Assembly (NCBI GenBank): GCA_002344075.1
Contig: DDTM01000040.1
Location: 24,083-75,994 of the forward strand
Direction: 5' to 3'
Origin: Bacteroidetes bacterium UBA2364
GTDB taxonomy: Bacteria; Bacteroidota; Rhodothermia; Rhodothermales; UBA2364
DNA: 51,912 bases
The notes under the pieces were generated by a model. The model did no database searches. It had not been told where the DNA came from and saw nothing but the letters and a program-made list of their open reading frames with translations. Shown in pieces: positions 9,226 to 18,090 of this stretch. The position numbers and the translations under genes are program-made. Every line of letters starts with the position of its first letter. The stretch's first letter is position 1.

Positions 9226-9247
9226 ATATGGTTAACCCAAGTTTTAC

Positions 9248-10639
9248 ATGGCAATGCCCAAACACTTATTGATTGTGGACGACGAGCGGGCCATTCGTCG
9301 TACCTTGCGGGAAATCCTTGAGTTTGAAGGTTATACTGTGGATGAGGCAGAGGATGGCATGGTGGCGTTGGATAAAATGCGTAAGGGGCGCTACGATTTA
9401 GCGCTTTTAGATATAAAAATGCCCAAAATGGATGGGTTGGAGGTGCTGAAAATCATTGCTGGTGAATTGCCTGAATTGCCCATTGTGATGATTTCGGGGC
9501 ATGGTAATGTGGAAACAGCCGTCGAATCTACCCGATTGGGCGCGGTGGACTTTTTGGAAAAACCGCCCGACTTGAACCGCCTTCTCGTCACCATCCGAAA
9601 TGCCTTGGTGCGGGGGAAATTGGTGGTGGAGAACAAGCGGATGAAGCAAACGTTGGTAGAACACCAACACGCAGGTGTAACACCCATTATAGGGGAAAGT
9701 AAACCGATCCAACTTATCAAAAAAACCATTGAAAGAGTGGCTCCAACGGAGGCACGAGTCTTGGTTACAGGAGAGCCTGGAACGGGAAAAGAACTGGTTG
9801 CTCGTTGGTTACACAAGTTGTCTAGGCGTGCAGAGGCGCCACTGATCGAAGTGAATTGTGCCGCCATTCCGAGTGAATTGATTGAAAGCGAATTATTCGG
9901 ACATGAAAAGGGGTCTTTTACAGGGGCACACGACCGAAAACTGGGGAAGTTTGAACAAGCCAATGGCGGAACCCTTTTCTTAGATGAGGTGGGAGACATG
10001 AGTTTGCCGGCACAGGCGAAAATGTTGCGTGCCCTTCAAGAAGGAATTATAACACGTGTCGGAGGAGACCGCGCCATTTCGGTGGATGTTCGGGTGGTAG
10101 CGGCCACCAATAAAGACCTTAACGAGGCCATTCGTGAAAAAAGTTTCCGACAAGACCTTTTTGACCGCCTCAATGTTATACCTGTACATGTACCGCCGCT
10201 CCGTGAACGACGAGAAGATATTCCCGCCATCGCCGAGTATGTCTTGGAGAAACAATCGGTACGAAACCGCATGACCAACAAAAGTTTCTCGCCCAAGGCC
10301 ATGACACTGTTACGGCAATACGACTGGCGCGGCAACATCCGAGAGTTGTATAATGTGGTAGAACGTTTGCTCATCTTGTCTAATGCCGACCGGATAGAGG
10401 CCGAAGACGTGGAGCATTTTGTAACGCCTTATTCTGCCCAAAAAGATCCGGTGGCAGGACTCTTAGAGCGATATGATGATTTTGCTGAATTTCGGGATGC
10501 CGCAGAAAAACTCTTTATTGAACGGAAACTGGCCCAATTTGATTGGAATATTTCCAAGACAGCCGAAGAGATTGGGATCCAACGTTCCCACCTGTACAAT
10601 AAAATCAGCAAATATGGAATTGAACGCGCCCACGACTAA
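9248..10639 (+). CDS. NtrX/NtrC-type sigma-54-dependent response regulator
   Basis: A 463-residue transcription activator. Residues 1-120 form a receiver domain with the acidic pair D11-D12, phospho-acceptor D55 (LALLDIKMP) and K105 region (FLEKPP). Next comes an AAA+ sigma-54 interaction domain with Walker A GEPGTGKE (175-182), the sigma-54 contact loop GSFTGA (222-227, commonly GAFTGA), Walker B GGTLFLDEVGDM and an arginine-finger region. The C-terminus is a Fis-type HTH (SKTAEEIGIQRSHLYNKI). The MISGHGNVETAVE segment is typical of the NtrX branch. No partner histidine kinase is adjacent. A second ATG at 9254 is also possible. It is followed closely by lolD, so the two are probably cotranscribed. 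Confidence 0.93.
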   Translation: MAMPKHLLIVDDERAIRRTLREILEFEGYTVDEAEDGMVALDKMRKGRYDLALLDIKMPKMDGLEVLKIIAGELPELPIVMISGHGNVETAVESTRLGAVDFLEKPPDLNRLLVTIRNALVRGKLVVENKRMKQTLVEHQHAGVTPIIGESKPIQLIKKTIERVAPTEARVLVTGEPGTGKELVARWLHKLSRRAEAPLIEVNCAAIPSELIESELFGHEKGSFTGAHDRKLGKFEQANGGTLFLDEVGDMSLPAQAKMLRALQEGIITRVGGDRAISVDVRVVAATNKDLNEAIREKSFRQDLFDRLNVIPVHVPPLRERREDIPAIAEYVLEKQSVRNRMTNKSFSPKAMTLLRQYDWRGNIRELYNVVERLLILSNADRIEAEDVEHFVTPYSAQKDPVAGLLERYDDFAEFRDAAEKLFIERKLAQFDWNISKTAEEIGIQRSHLYNKISKYGIERAHD

Positions 10640-10647
10640 GTTTGAAA

Positions 10648-11355
10648 ATGATGAACCTGATAACCGTTGATCAAATAAAGCGGCATTACCAAACCCAAAG
10701 CGGAGATTTAGCCGTGCTAAAGGGCGTTTCGTTCTCGGTGAATCGGGGCGAAGTGGTGGCTGTGGTCGGACAAAGCGGCGCCGGAAAGAGTACATTGCTA
10801 CATATTTTGGGAACATTGGATCGGCCCACTTCCGGAAAAATCTTGTTTAATGGCGAAGAAGTTTTTGCCAAGAAAGAAGAAGACCTCGCCTTGTTTCGTA
10901 ATCGGAATATTGGGTTTGTATTTCAGTTTCACCACCTCTTGCCCGAATTTTCTGCGTTGGAAAATGTCGCAATGCCTGCATTGATTCAAAACAAATCGCT
11001 GGCACAGGTGGAAGGACGGGCAAAGGAACTCATGGCGTTGCTGGGGCTTAAATACCGAAATACGCATCGTCCGGGCCAACTTTCCGGAGGCGAACAACAG
11101 CGGGTGGCAATGGCCCGCGCATTAATGAATGAGCCGGATTTGGTTTTGGCCGATGAACCGACCGGGAACTTAGACATCCGGACAGCGGCGACCTTGCACG
11201 AGGAAATTGTACGCCTGAGCAGGGAAATGAACCAAACATTCATTATTGTAACCCATAACCCGACCTTGGCGCAAATGGCAGATCGGGTGTTGAGAATGGA
11301 GGATGGCCTTATTTTTGAACAATTTAGCTATCGGGAAAATGGGGAAACTACTTAA
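10648..11355 (+). CDS. lolD: Lipoprotein-export ABC transporter ATP-binding protein LolD
   Basis: A 235-residue ABC ATPase. Walker A is VGQSGAGKST, the signature motif is LSGGEQQRVAMARAL, Walker B is LVLADEPTGNLD and the switch is VTHN. The stretch FQFHHLLPEFSALENVAMP is diagnostic of LolD, which powers release of lipoproteins from the inner membrane by LolCE. No lolC or lolE gene lies in the window, so the partners must be elsewhere. I chose the ATG at 10648; a TTG at 10642 and an ATG at 10651 are alternatives. It begins 8 bases after the response regulator's stop, and its last codons overlap the next small gene. Confidence 0.9.
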   Translation: MMNLITVDQIKRHYQTQSGDLAVLKGVSFSVNRGEVVAVVGQSGAGKSTLLHILGTLDRPTSGKILFNGEEVFAKKEEDLALFRNRNIGFVFQFHHLLPEFSALENVAMPALIQNKSLAQVEGRAKELMALLGLKYRNTHRPGQLSGGEQQRVAMARALMNEPDLVLADEPTGNLDIRTAATLHEEIVRLSREMNQTFIIVTHNPTLAQMADRVLRMEDGLIFEQFSYRENGETT

Positions 11356-11587
11356 CTTTATCTCATCTGCATCGGCGTTGGGCGCCTTTTTGGCTTACCT
11401 CCTCTTGAAATTCGATGTGCCTTTTATGCAGGCCGAGGCAAAGCTTTTTTTGCCCCTCTTGATTGTGGTGGCCATTATATCAGGAATTGTGGGTTTTTTT
11501 GTTAAGGCCGTATGGCGCTTGGCCACCATTGCAGCCTTGCTTGTTGGCCTCTTTCTGGCGTATCAATATTTTCAAAAACTGCTTTAA
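11339..11587 (+). CDS. Small multi-helix membrane protein, unknown function
   Basis: About 82 residues from the ATG at 11339, which lies 17 bases inside the 3' end of lolD in another frame and suggests translational coupling. It has three hydrophobic segments: residues about 5-22 (FISSASALGAFLAYLLL), 33-53 (FLPLLIVVAIISGIVGFFV) and 59-75 (ATIAALLVGLFLAYQYF). No known family was recognised. An upstream start at 11303 is possible but would lie deeper inside lolD. The overlap suggests a role linked to LolD or the membrane, but this is inference. Confidence 0.6.
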   Translation: MGKLLNFISSASALGAFLAYLLLKFDVPFMQAEAKLFLPLLIVVAIISGIVGFFVKAVWRLATIAALLVGLFLAYQYFQKLL

Positions 11588-11651
11588 GTAATGTCACTTC
11601 GTTGCATCGCTTAGGTGCTATTTCTCTCAAAACATTCCTTCTTCTATCATA

Positions 11652-12653
11652 ATGGATGAAATGATCGCATTAGACCTCGTGGACGTTTCTGGCGGCTATG
11701 TGGATGCCCCAATAGATCCCACCTTAGACCTCTTTGCCGAGATAGATCGGTTGAAAAAGGAAAAAAATGCCGTAATTCTGGCACATTATTATCAAGAGCC
11801 GGATATTCAGGATTTAGCGGACTATGTGGGTGATTCACTGGGGCTGGCACGTCAGGCCGCTGGAACCAATGCAGACATGATTTTGTTTGCAGGCGTTCAT
11901 TTTATGGCTGAAACGGCCAAAATTCTTTCGCCACAAAAAAAAGTTATCTTACCGGACTTGAATGCGGGTTGTTCGCTTGCCGACTCTTGCCCGCCGGACG
12001 AATTTGCTGCTTTTCGGGCACTACATCCAGATCATTTGGTGATTTCATACATCAATTGTTCGGCGGCCATTAAAGCGCAAACAGACATTATTGTTACCTC
12101 TTCAAATGCAGAGCACATCATTCGGCAACTTCCTGCGGATCAGCCGATTATTTTTGCACCAGATAAAAACTTGGGCCGCTACATCTCTAAAGTGACTGGA
12201 CGCGAGATGGTGCTCTGGGATGGTTCCTGCATCGTGCATGAAGTATTTAGTGAACAACAACTTGTCCGGCTAAAAGTGCAATATCCGGAAGCCCTTGTCT
12301 TGGCACATCCTGAATGTGAAGAAGTTGTGTTGCGTCATGCAGACTATATCGGCTCCACCACCGGAATCCTGAAGTACGCCCAAAATAGCCCGGAAAAGCA
12401 ATTTATTGTAGCGACCGAAGCGGGTATATTGCATCAAATGGAAAAAACTTGTCCGGATAAAACCTTTATTGCAGCCCCGCCCGGTAATGGTTGCAGTTGC
12501 AACGAATGTCCGCATATGAAGCTAAATACCTTGGAAAAAGTTTATTTATGCCTTAAATACGAATTACCCGAGTTGTTGATGGAAGAGTCTGTTCGCATTC
12601 GTGCCCTTGCCCCTATCCAGCGGATGTTGGAAATGAGCCGGGCCATCGGTTAA
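11652..12653 (+). CDS. nadA: Quinolinate synthase
   Basis: A 333-residue [4Fe-4S] enzyme that condenses iminoaspartate with dihydroxyacetone phosphate to quinolinate in NAD synthesis. It shows ILAHYYQEPDIQDLADYVGDS, the substrate loop MAETAKIL, and the cluster and family cysteines in GCSLADSC, DGSCIVHE and the C-terminal GCSCNECPHMKLNT. The length matches the bacterial family without an N-terminal extension. No nadB or nadC is next to it. The start at 11652 is plausible because the N-terminal leader (DEMIALDLVDVSGGY) is acidic and common in variable form. It is followed by the membrane metallopeptidase gene. Confidence 0.97.
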   Translation: MDEMIALDLVDVSGGYVDAPIDPTLDLFAEIDRLKKEKNAVILAHYYQEPDIQDLADYVGDSLGLARQAAGTNADMILFAGVHFMAETAKILSPQKKVILPDLNAGCSLADSCPPDEFAAFRALHPDHLVISYINCSAAIKAQTDIIVTSSNAEHIIRQLPADQPIIFAPDKNLGRYISKVTGREMVLWDGSCIVHEVFSEQQLVRLKVQYPEALVLAHPECEEVVLRHADYIGSTTGILKYAQNSPEKQFIVATEAGILHQMEKTCPDKTFIAAPPGNGCSCNECPHMKLNTLEKVYLCLKYELPELLMEESVRIRALAPIQRMLEMSRAIG

Positions 12654-12747
12654 TAAAGCGCCCGTTTTGGGTAAACGAGGGTGGGGATGTCGGGCAATTT
12701 TTTCGGTGTTCTCCAAAGCAACTCCCCGACGGAAATCGAGTAATAAA

Positions 12748-14949
12748 ATGGGCGTATTTCGTATCCGCGAGGTCTGGCTCTACAGCGTACTTACAGTTGG
12801 ATTATGGCCGTTTCCATTACTTGGCATCCTGCATGTGGAATCAAGTGCCGTTATTGCATTTGTAGGGTTTTATGTTGCGGGCTGGGCAGGAATTCGAGAT
12901 TTGCAGGCCAACAAATCTTTTGTTAAAGTTTTGTTGCGTCAATGGTTTTTTTTGCTCATCCCTTTATTGGGCGGATTGCTGAGTGTGTTGTGGCGCCCTA
13001 ATTGCGGCTGGTTGGATGGTTTGCAGTTTTTTATTCTGTTCCCAGTGATCTCAACCGTCTTTGCCGCTTCGTTGGCGTGGGCAATTACAGGCCACTCCTT
13101 CTCAAAACCATTCCGGCTCTATGTATTGGTATCTTTGATCCCTTTATTGGGCGGTGTACTCTTCGACTTGGGTTTCCATCCACAATTCTACACGTATAAC
13201 CATGTGTTTGGAGGTGTTTTAGGGCCAATTTATGACGAGGAATTGGCCATACGGCCTGGCTTGTTCTGGTTCCGAGTGCTTACACTTTTGTGGGCAGTAG
13301 GCTTGTGGTCATGGGGAGCGGCTAAGCGAAATAAGTTTGAAATGTACCCAATTTTTGGGGTAGCGTTGTTGTTGGTTGTGGTGTACTTGTTCCGAGCCGA
13401 ATTTGGCATCAATACCACACATGAGGCGATTGCAAAAGACCTCAAAGGAATACACCATACCCTACATTTTGAAATCTACTACGATCCCGAAGTTATTTCG
13501 GAAGAGCGAATCCGGATTGTGGGTAAAGAACATGAATTTCGGTACCAGCAACTTTTGGATACAATTCAGGTGCGGGTTCCGCAAAAAATCCGGAGCTACT
13601 TATACCCCAATTCTATCCGAAAAGCCATGTTGACAGGTGCACGGTACACCAATGTGGCGCCTGTTTGGTTGAAGCAACCACAAATACATGTTTTATGGTC
13701 GTCCTATGATGAGGTTATGCCGCATGAACTCGCCCATGTCTTCTCGCGGGAGTTTGGGCTTCCTGTTCTGCGTGCAACATTCTCTGTAGGCCTAATTGAA
13801 GGGTTTGCCGTTGCTGTAGAGCCACCTGAAGGGACGCCAGACCCTCACGAGCAGGTTGCTGCTATCTTGCTTGACCCCAAAACAGCCGAGTGGCTGGGCA
13901 AAGACCTTGCATCTTCCGTAGCAGACAAACTGAGTCCAATGGGTTTCTGGAGTGGTCGAGGTGCGGTTTCTTATACAACAATGGGATCCTTTGTCCGGTT
14001 CTTAATGGATCGCTATGGCATTACAAAATTAAAACAAGTATATCCATGGGGTGATTTCGAGCGTGTTTACCAAAAAAATGTGTATGAGCTTACGAAAGAG
14101 TGGGTGGAATTTATTCGCCAATTGCCGTCGGATGGTGCTCAATTGTCCTACGCCCGCACCCGATTTTCGCGCCCGTCGCTTTTTGAGCAAGATTGCCCAC
14201 ATTTTGTGCCAGCCTATATCCGATATGCACAGGCAGCACAAGCAGCCATTGAGCGTAAGCAATGGTTAGAGGCCGAACAACTCAGTGATGAAGCCATTCA
14301 ACTCCATCCCGATTTTGAGCCTGCCTACCATATTTGGGTGAACGCGGTTTTACACCGAACGCCCGAAAAAGTGATCCCCAAACTAAAATCTTTAAAATAT
14401 GCAAATTGGTTAACCTATCGGCAGCGTGGAGATGCATATGCTTTGACGGGCGACACGCTCCTTGCCCGCCAAATGTGGAATGAAGCCCGTCTTCGGGTTC
14501 CGGCATTTTCTTATGCCATACAGGAGCGATTGGCCCGGCGAGCTGATTTTCTTGCCCATTCAACGTTGCTTCGAATGATATTAACGCCCCATGTGAACCC
14601 TGAAATATTGGCTGCCCAACTCGAAATGGGAAAAACAGCCCCTGTTTGGTTCAGGGTTTATCTGGCAGATCGCTTTGCTGAATTGGAAAACTGGAAAGCA
14701 GCCGCATCGGCCCTTGAGCCTGTAGTAAAAGATTCCAAACAGGGAATCTTTCGCGACTTGGTGACGATGGACTTTGCCCGATGGCTACTATGGTCTGGGC
14801 AAGACGAAAAAGCAGCGGCTATATTGGAGGGCTATTTAGGGCTATCGAATCCCAATCCTATCCAAAAACGTTGCATAGACTTGAGGCATCAAGCCGAATG
14901 GTGGTGGAAAAGAGGAGGGTCAAGTGCCGCCTTTTCCCCTAAACCTTGA
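12748..14949 (+). CDS. Polytopic membrane protein with HExxH gluzincin-like domain and helical tail
   Basis: About 733 residues from the ATG at 12748 (MGVFRIREVW); the frame is open further up to a TTG at 12667, but that leader is basic and not membrane-like. The first 230 residues hold about seven membrane helices. A soluble domain follows with HELAH at about residues 326-330 (VMPHELAHVFSREFG) and, about 30 residues on, GLIEGFAVAVE, which could supply the third zinc ligand Glu as in peptidase MA/gluzincin families. The last 250 residues contain TPR-like helix pairs (AEQLSDEAIQLHPDFEPAYH). It is probably a membrane-bound zinc peptidase facing the periplasm. The substrate is unknown and I do not recognise a named family for the full architecture. 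Confidence 0.7.
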   Translation: MGVFRIREVWLYSVLTVGLWPFPLLGILHVESSAVIAFVGFYVAGWAGIRDLQANKSFVKVLLRQWFFLLIPLLGGLLSVLWRPNCGWLDGLQFFILFPVISTVFAASLAWAITGHSFSKPFRLYVLVSLIPLLGGVLFDLGFHPQFYTYNHVFGGVLGPIYDEELAIRPGLFWFRVLTLLWAVGLWSWGAAKRNKFEMYPIFGVALLLVVVYLFRAEFGINTTHEAIAKDLKGIHHTLHFEIYYDPEVISEERIRIVGKEHEFRYQQLLDTIQVRVPQKIRSYLYPNSIRKAMLTGARYTNVAPVWLKQPQIHVLWSSYDEVMPHELAHVFSREFGLPVLRATFSVGLIEGFAVAVEPPEGTPDPHEQVAAILLDPKTAEWLGKDLASSVADKLSPMGFWSGRGAVSYTTMGSFVRFLMDRYGITKLKQVYPWGDFERVYQKNVYELTKEWVEFIRQLPSDGAQLSYARTRFSRPSLFEQDCPHFVPAYIRYAQAAQAAIERKQWLEAEQLSDEAIQLHPDFEPAYHIWVNAVLHRTPEKVIPKLKSLKYANWLTYRQRGDAYALTGDTLLARQMWNEARLRVPAFSYAIQERLARRADFLAHSTLLRMILTPHVNPEILAAQLEMGKTAPVWFRVYLADRFAELENWKAAASALEPVVKDSKQGIFRDLVTMDFARWLLWSGQDEKAAAILEGYLGLSNPNPIQKRCIDLRHQAEWWWKRGGSSAAFSPKP

Positions 14950-14980
14950 TTCAGACCTTTGGATAAAGGCCAAGATGTTC

Positions 14981-16246
14981 TTAGATTCCCAATACCCAAC
15001 GTGTGACGGTGAGCGTCCAGCCAGCAACCAAAAGACTCCCTACAAGGTTCATACAAAAACCCGAAAATAAGAGCATACGCAACGAAGCACCCCGCATTTC
15101 ACCAAATGCAAGGCTGTTTACGCCTGTTGAGAGCGGACTCATAAATGCGGAGCTGGAAGCCAAGGTTGCCACAATCATCCCCAGAAGAATCGGGAAATCC
15201 ACCAAGGCTGCCAAAGATGGCATGAGTGCGAATAATGCATACTGGATTACAGTGTTGCTTAACAACTCGGTAGTAAAAGTGCCAAAAATGGCGATGATAA
15301 GCATCAGGGTAAGAATAGATGTTTTATCATCTACGACCAGTGCAATAATCCCCGTCAGCGCATCGCGGAAGTAATGAATGCCCAATCCCAGCAAGAACGC
15401 AATGGCCACCGTTATGACGACCAGCGTCAAGCCACGTTTAGGAAGATTGCTCACGCAGTCCGTTAGCGTAAGGAGTTGAACCTTATGACCGTTCTCCTGG
15501 ATTTTTATGGAGAACAACGAAGCAATAATGGTCAGAAAAAAGAGGGCGGTGGCTATGGTTAGTGGAAGAATTAGGGAGGGCCATACATTGGAGGCCATCG
15601 AGAATAAAAAGGCCGAACCAAAGGTGAGAAGTGCAAATATGATCGCAGGTTGGCGAAACACGTTTTCGATAGGTTCTTTAGGTTCAAATTTTATCTGCTC
15701 TTTAAAATGCTTAGATGGCTGAAAAAACAAGACGATAACACCCCAAGCCAATAATGTATAAACCAATACAAGTGGGACTCCCCATAGCATCCAGAGGAAA
15801 AAAGTGAGTTTTTCTGCACCCAGTACAGCTCCTCCCAAACCCGGCAAGATCCCGTTGGCCCCCGCAATTAAAATTCCATTGGCTGCGGAACTGGTAATCG
15901 CACCAATCCCCCCAATGTTGGCACCGTACATTAAACAGGCGGCCAGCATCGTGGGGACCAAACGGTCGTATTTGGGGTTTTCTTTGGTCAGTACTTCCTG
16001 CATCAGATGGGCCAGCGGAATTAAGGTCAACACCACAATCGCATGATGGATGAAGATGCCTAAAATGGCATTAATGGCCAATAGGTATAAAACTAATTTG
16101 GATACTGAAAGGTGTTTTCGGCCAATCATCCAAAATACCAATGATTCGGGCAATTGTGACTTAATCATCAAACGGGAGACTAAGTAGCCACCCGTTAGGA
16201 AGAAAACCAATTGTATGTTATTCAGGGATTCGATAGACAAACTCAT
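14981..16246 (-). CDS. SLC13/ArsB-NhaD-type ion transporter
   Basis: About 421 residues with 10-12 membrane helices arranged in two halves. The conserved segments AACLMYGANIGGIGAITSSAANG and ATLASSSAFMSPLSTGVNSLA are the two substrate/Na+ hairpin motifs of the divalent anion-Na+ symporter/ArsB-NhaD superfamily. Possible substrates include dicarboxylates, sulfate or other anions; the sequence does not decide. I used the ATG at 16246; a TTG at 16258 is also in frame. It converges on the HExxH membrane protein and is divergent from panB, with about 200 bp of shared upstream DNA. Confidence 0.82.
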   Translation of the reverse strand: MSLSIESLNNIQLVFFLTGGYLVSRLMIKSQLPESLVFWMIGRKHLSVSKLVLYLLAINAILGIFIHHAIVVLTLIPLAHLMQEVLTKENPKYDRLVPTMLAACLMYGANIGGIGAITSSAANGILIAGANGILPGLGGAVLGAEKLTFFLWMLWGVPLVLVYTLLAWGVIVLFFQPSKHFKEQIKFEPKEPIENVFRQPAIIFALLTFGSAFLFSMASNVWPSLILPLTIATALFFLTIIASLFSIKIQENGHKVQLLTLTDCVSNLPKRGLTLVVITVAIAFLLGLGIHYFRDALTGIIALVVDDKTSILTLMLIIAIFGTFTTELLSNTVIQYALFALMPSLAALVDFPILLGMIVATLASSSAFMSPLSTGVNSLAFGEMRGASLRMLLFSGFCMNLVGSLLVAGWTLTVTRWVLGI

Positions 16247-16450
16247 ATATGGAGCCAATGGGTCAAAGGAACAGGAATATACGGGTACTTTCGTCCTAAT
16301 CGTATGATCGTTATGTGTTCGATACCTTTTTTAAGCCATTGACGTTTCGTTTGGACTTGGATTCTGTATTTTATTCTCCATTCATTAATGAAAACCTTTT
16401 GCGGCGTCCGTAGTTTATCGCGCTAACCGTAACAAAACGATCATAAACAA

Positions 16451-17284
16451 ATGAGTACCGAAACGGTAAAACCTGAAAATAAACCAGTCCGGCGGGTCAC
16501 AACCCAAAGCCTTCGTAACATGAAAGCAGCCGGAACCCCCATCTCGATGCTAACGGCCTATGACTATACCAGTGCCCAGTTGTTAGATGGCGCCGGGGTG
16601 GATGTTTTGCTGGTCGGAGACTCGGCCTCAAATGTTATTGCAGGACACGAAACCACCTTGCCGATCACCCTCGATCACATGATCTACCACGCGCAGTGTG
16701 TCGTTCGGGGAACACAGCGAGCCTTTGTCGTGGTGGATTTGCCTTTTGGGAGTTATCAAGGAAATTCTAAAAAAGCATTGGCTTCGGCCATTCGCATCAT
16801 GAAAGAAACAGGGGCACACGCGGTTAAGTTAGAAGGCGGAAAGATAGAGGAAGACACCATCAAGCGAATTCTTTCCGCAGGTATTCCTGTAATGGGGCAT
16901 TTAGGACTGACACCCCAAAGCATCAACCAATTTGGTTCGTACAAAGTACGGGCACAAGATGCTGAAGAGGCGGATCAACTCCGAGAAGATGCCCTTCGAT
17001 TAGAGCGAATCGGGTGTTTTGCTATGGTACTGGAAAAAATACCGGGGGTACTTGCCCGTGAAATTGCCGCCAAAGCCTCTATCCCGATTATCGGAATCGG
17101 GGCCGGCAATGGATGTGATGGTCAGGTATTGGTGATGCACGACATGTTGGGCCTGAACAATGATTTTAACCCGCGTTTTGTCCGAAAATATGCTAATCTC
17201 GAAGAGGTAATCCAAACGGCTGTCCGACAGTTTATCGCCGATGTACGGAGTAGAGATTTTCCCAATGAAAATGAAAGTTATTGA
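16451..17284 (+). CDS. panB: 3-methyl-2-oxobutanoate hydroxymethyltransferase
   Basis: A 277-residue enzyme of pantothenate synthesis that adds a hydroxymethyl group from methylene-THF to alpha-ketoisovalerate. It shows the metal/substrate motif LTAYDYTSA, the LLVGDSASNVIAGHETTLPI segment with the metal-binding Asp, VKLEGG, the HLGLTPQS stretch, and the C-terminal IGIGAGNGCDGQVLVMHDMLGL. The N-terminal ~15 residues are basic and poorly conserved, as usual. It starts a tight plus-strand run panB-surE-DUF547-peroxiredoxin. panC and panD are not in the window. Confidence 0.97.
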   Translation: MSTETVKPENKPVRRVTTQSLRNMKAAGTPISMLTAYDYTSAQLLDGAGVDVLLVGDSASNVIAGHETTLPITLDHMIYHAQCVVRGTQRAFVVVDLPFGSYQGNSKKALASAIRIMKETGAHAVKLEGGKIEEDTIKRILSAGIPVMGHLGLTPQSINQFGSYKVRAQDAEEADQLREDALRLERIGCFAMVLEKIPGVLAREIAAKASIPIIGIGAGNGCDGQVLVMHDMLGLNNDFNPRFVRKYANLEEVIQTAVRQFIADVRSRDFPNENESY

Positions 17285-17297
17285 ATAGCCGCTATTA

Positions 17298-18065
17298 ATG
17301 ATGTCTAAACCAACCATTCTAATTACAAACGACGATGGTATTGAGGCCGATGGCCTGTTGGTCTTGGCCCATGCCATGAAAGAAGTGGGCCAAGTATTTG
17401 TTGTAGCGCCTCGTACCGAGCAAAGTGCGGTGAGCTACATGGTTACCATTCGGGATCCGCTTCGCTTTTTTAACTGGGATCTGGGAGAAGGGATAACTGC
17501 TTGTGCCCTGACTGGGACCCCGGCAGATTGCATTAAGTTTGGTGTGGGTACGTGGTTAGGGCGAAAACCCGATCTGGTAGTCTCTGGTATTAATCAAGGG
17601 CCAAATACTGCGGTAAATTTGTTGCATTCCGGAACCGTAGGCGGGGCCATAGAGGGTTGTGTGGAAGGGATTCCATCTGTTGCATTTTCTTTGGATAGCT
17701 TTGATAAACATGCAGACTATACAACGGCTGGAAAGGTAGCGCAAAAAGTGGCGCATCAGGTACTGAATCTGGGATTACCAGACGGAATTATGCTGAATGT
17801 CAACATACCTTATATGCCTGAAAAAGACCTGAAAGGCTTTCGTATTGCAAGGCAAGCCCGTAGCCGATGGGACGAAGCCTTTACGGAACGAAAAGATCCG
17901 ATAGGGCGCCCATACTATTGGCTGGCTGGCTACCATATAAATTTAGACCAAGGCCCAGATACCGATTTGGCCGTTGTAGAGGCCGGATACGTTTCGGTGA
18001 CCCCTTTACAATTAGACCGAACCGACTACGCCTTTGCGCGTACCATGCAAGAATGGACGTGGTAA
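17298..18065 (+). CDS. surE: 5'/3'-nucleotidase SurE
   Basis: A 255-residue metal-dependent phosphatase acting on nucleoside monophosphates and related phosphoesters in the cytoplasm, associated with stationary-phase survival. The start ILITNDDGIEADG carries the metal-binding Asp pair, VVAPRTEQSAVS supplies further active-site residues, and VSGINQGPNTAVNLLHSGTVG is the diagnostic Asn-containing loop. The length is normal. It begins 13 bases after panB; a second ATG at 17301 is equally possible. The next gene starts 25 bases after its stop. Confidence 0.96.
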   Translation: MMSKPTILITNDDGIEADGLLVLAHAMKEVGQVFVVAPRTEQSAVSYMVTIRDPLRFFNWDLGEGITACALTGTPADCIKFGVGTWLGRKPDLVVSGINQGPNTAVNLLHSGTVGGAIEGCVEGIPSVAFSLDSFDKHADYTTAGKVAQKVAHQVLNLGLPDGIMLNVNIPYMPEKDLKGFRIARQARSRWDEAFTERKDPIGRPYYWLAGYHINLDQGPDTDLAVVEAGYVSVTPLQLDRTDYAFARTMQEWTW

Positions 18066-18090
18066 TTTGTTCACCCGAAAAAAATATTTC

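Noticed and set aside
9391..9999. A 202-codon minus-strand frame
   Set aside because: It is antisense to the receiver and AAA+ domains of the sigma-54 activator.
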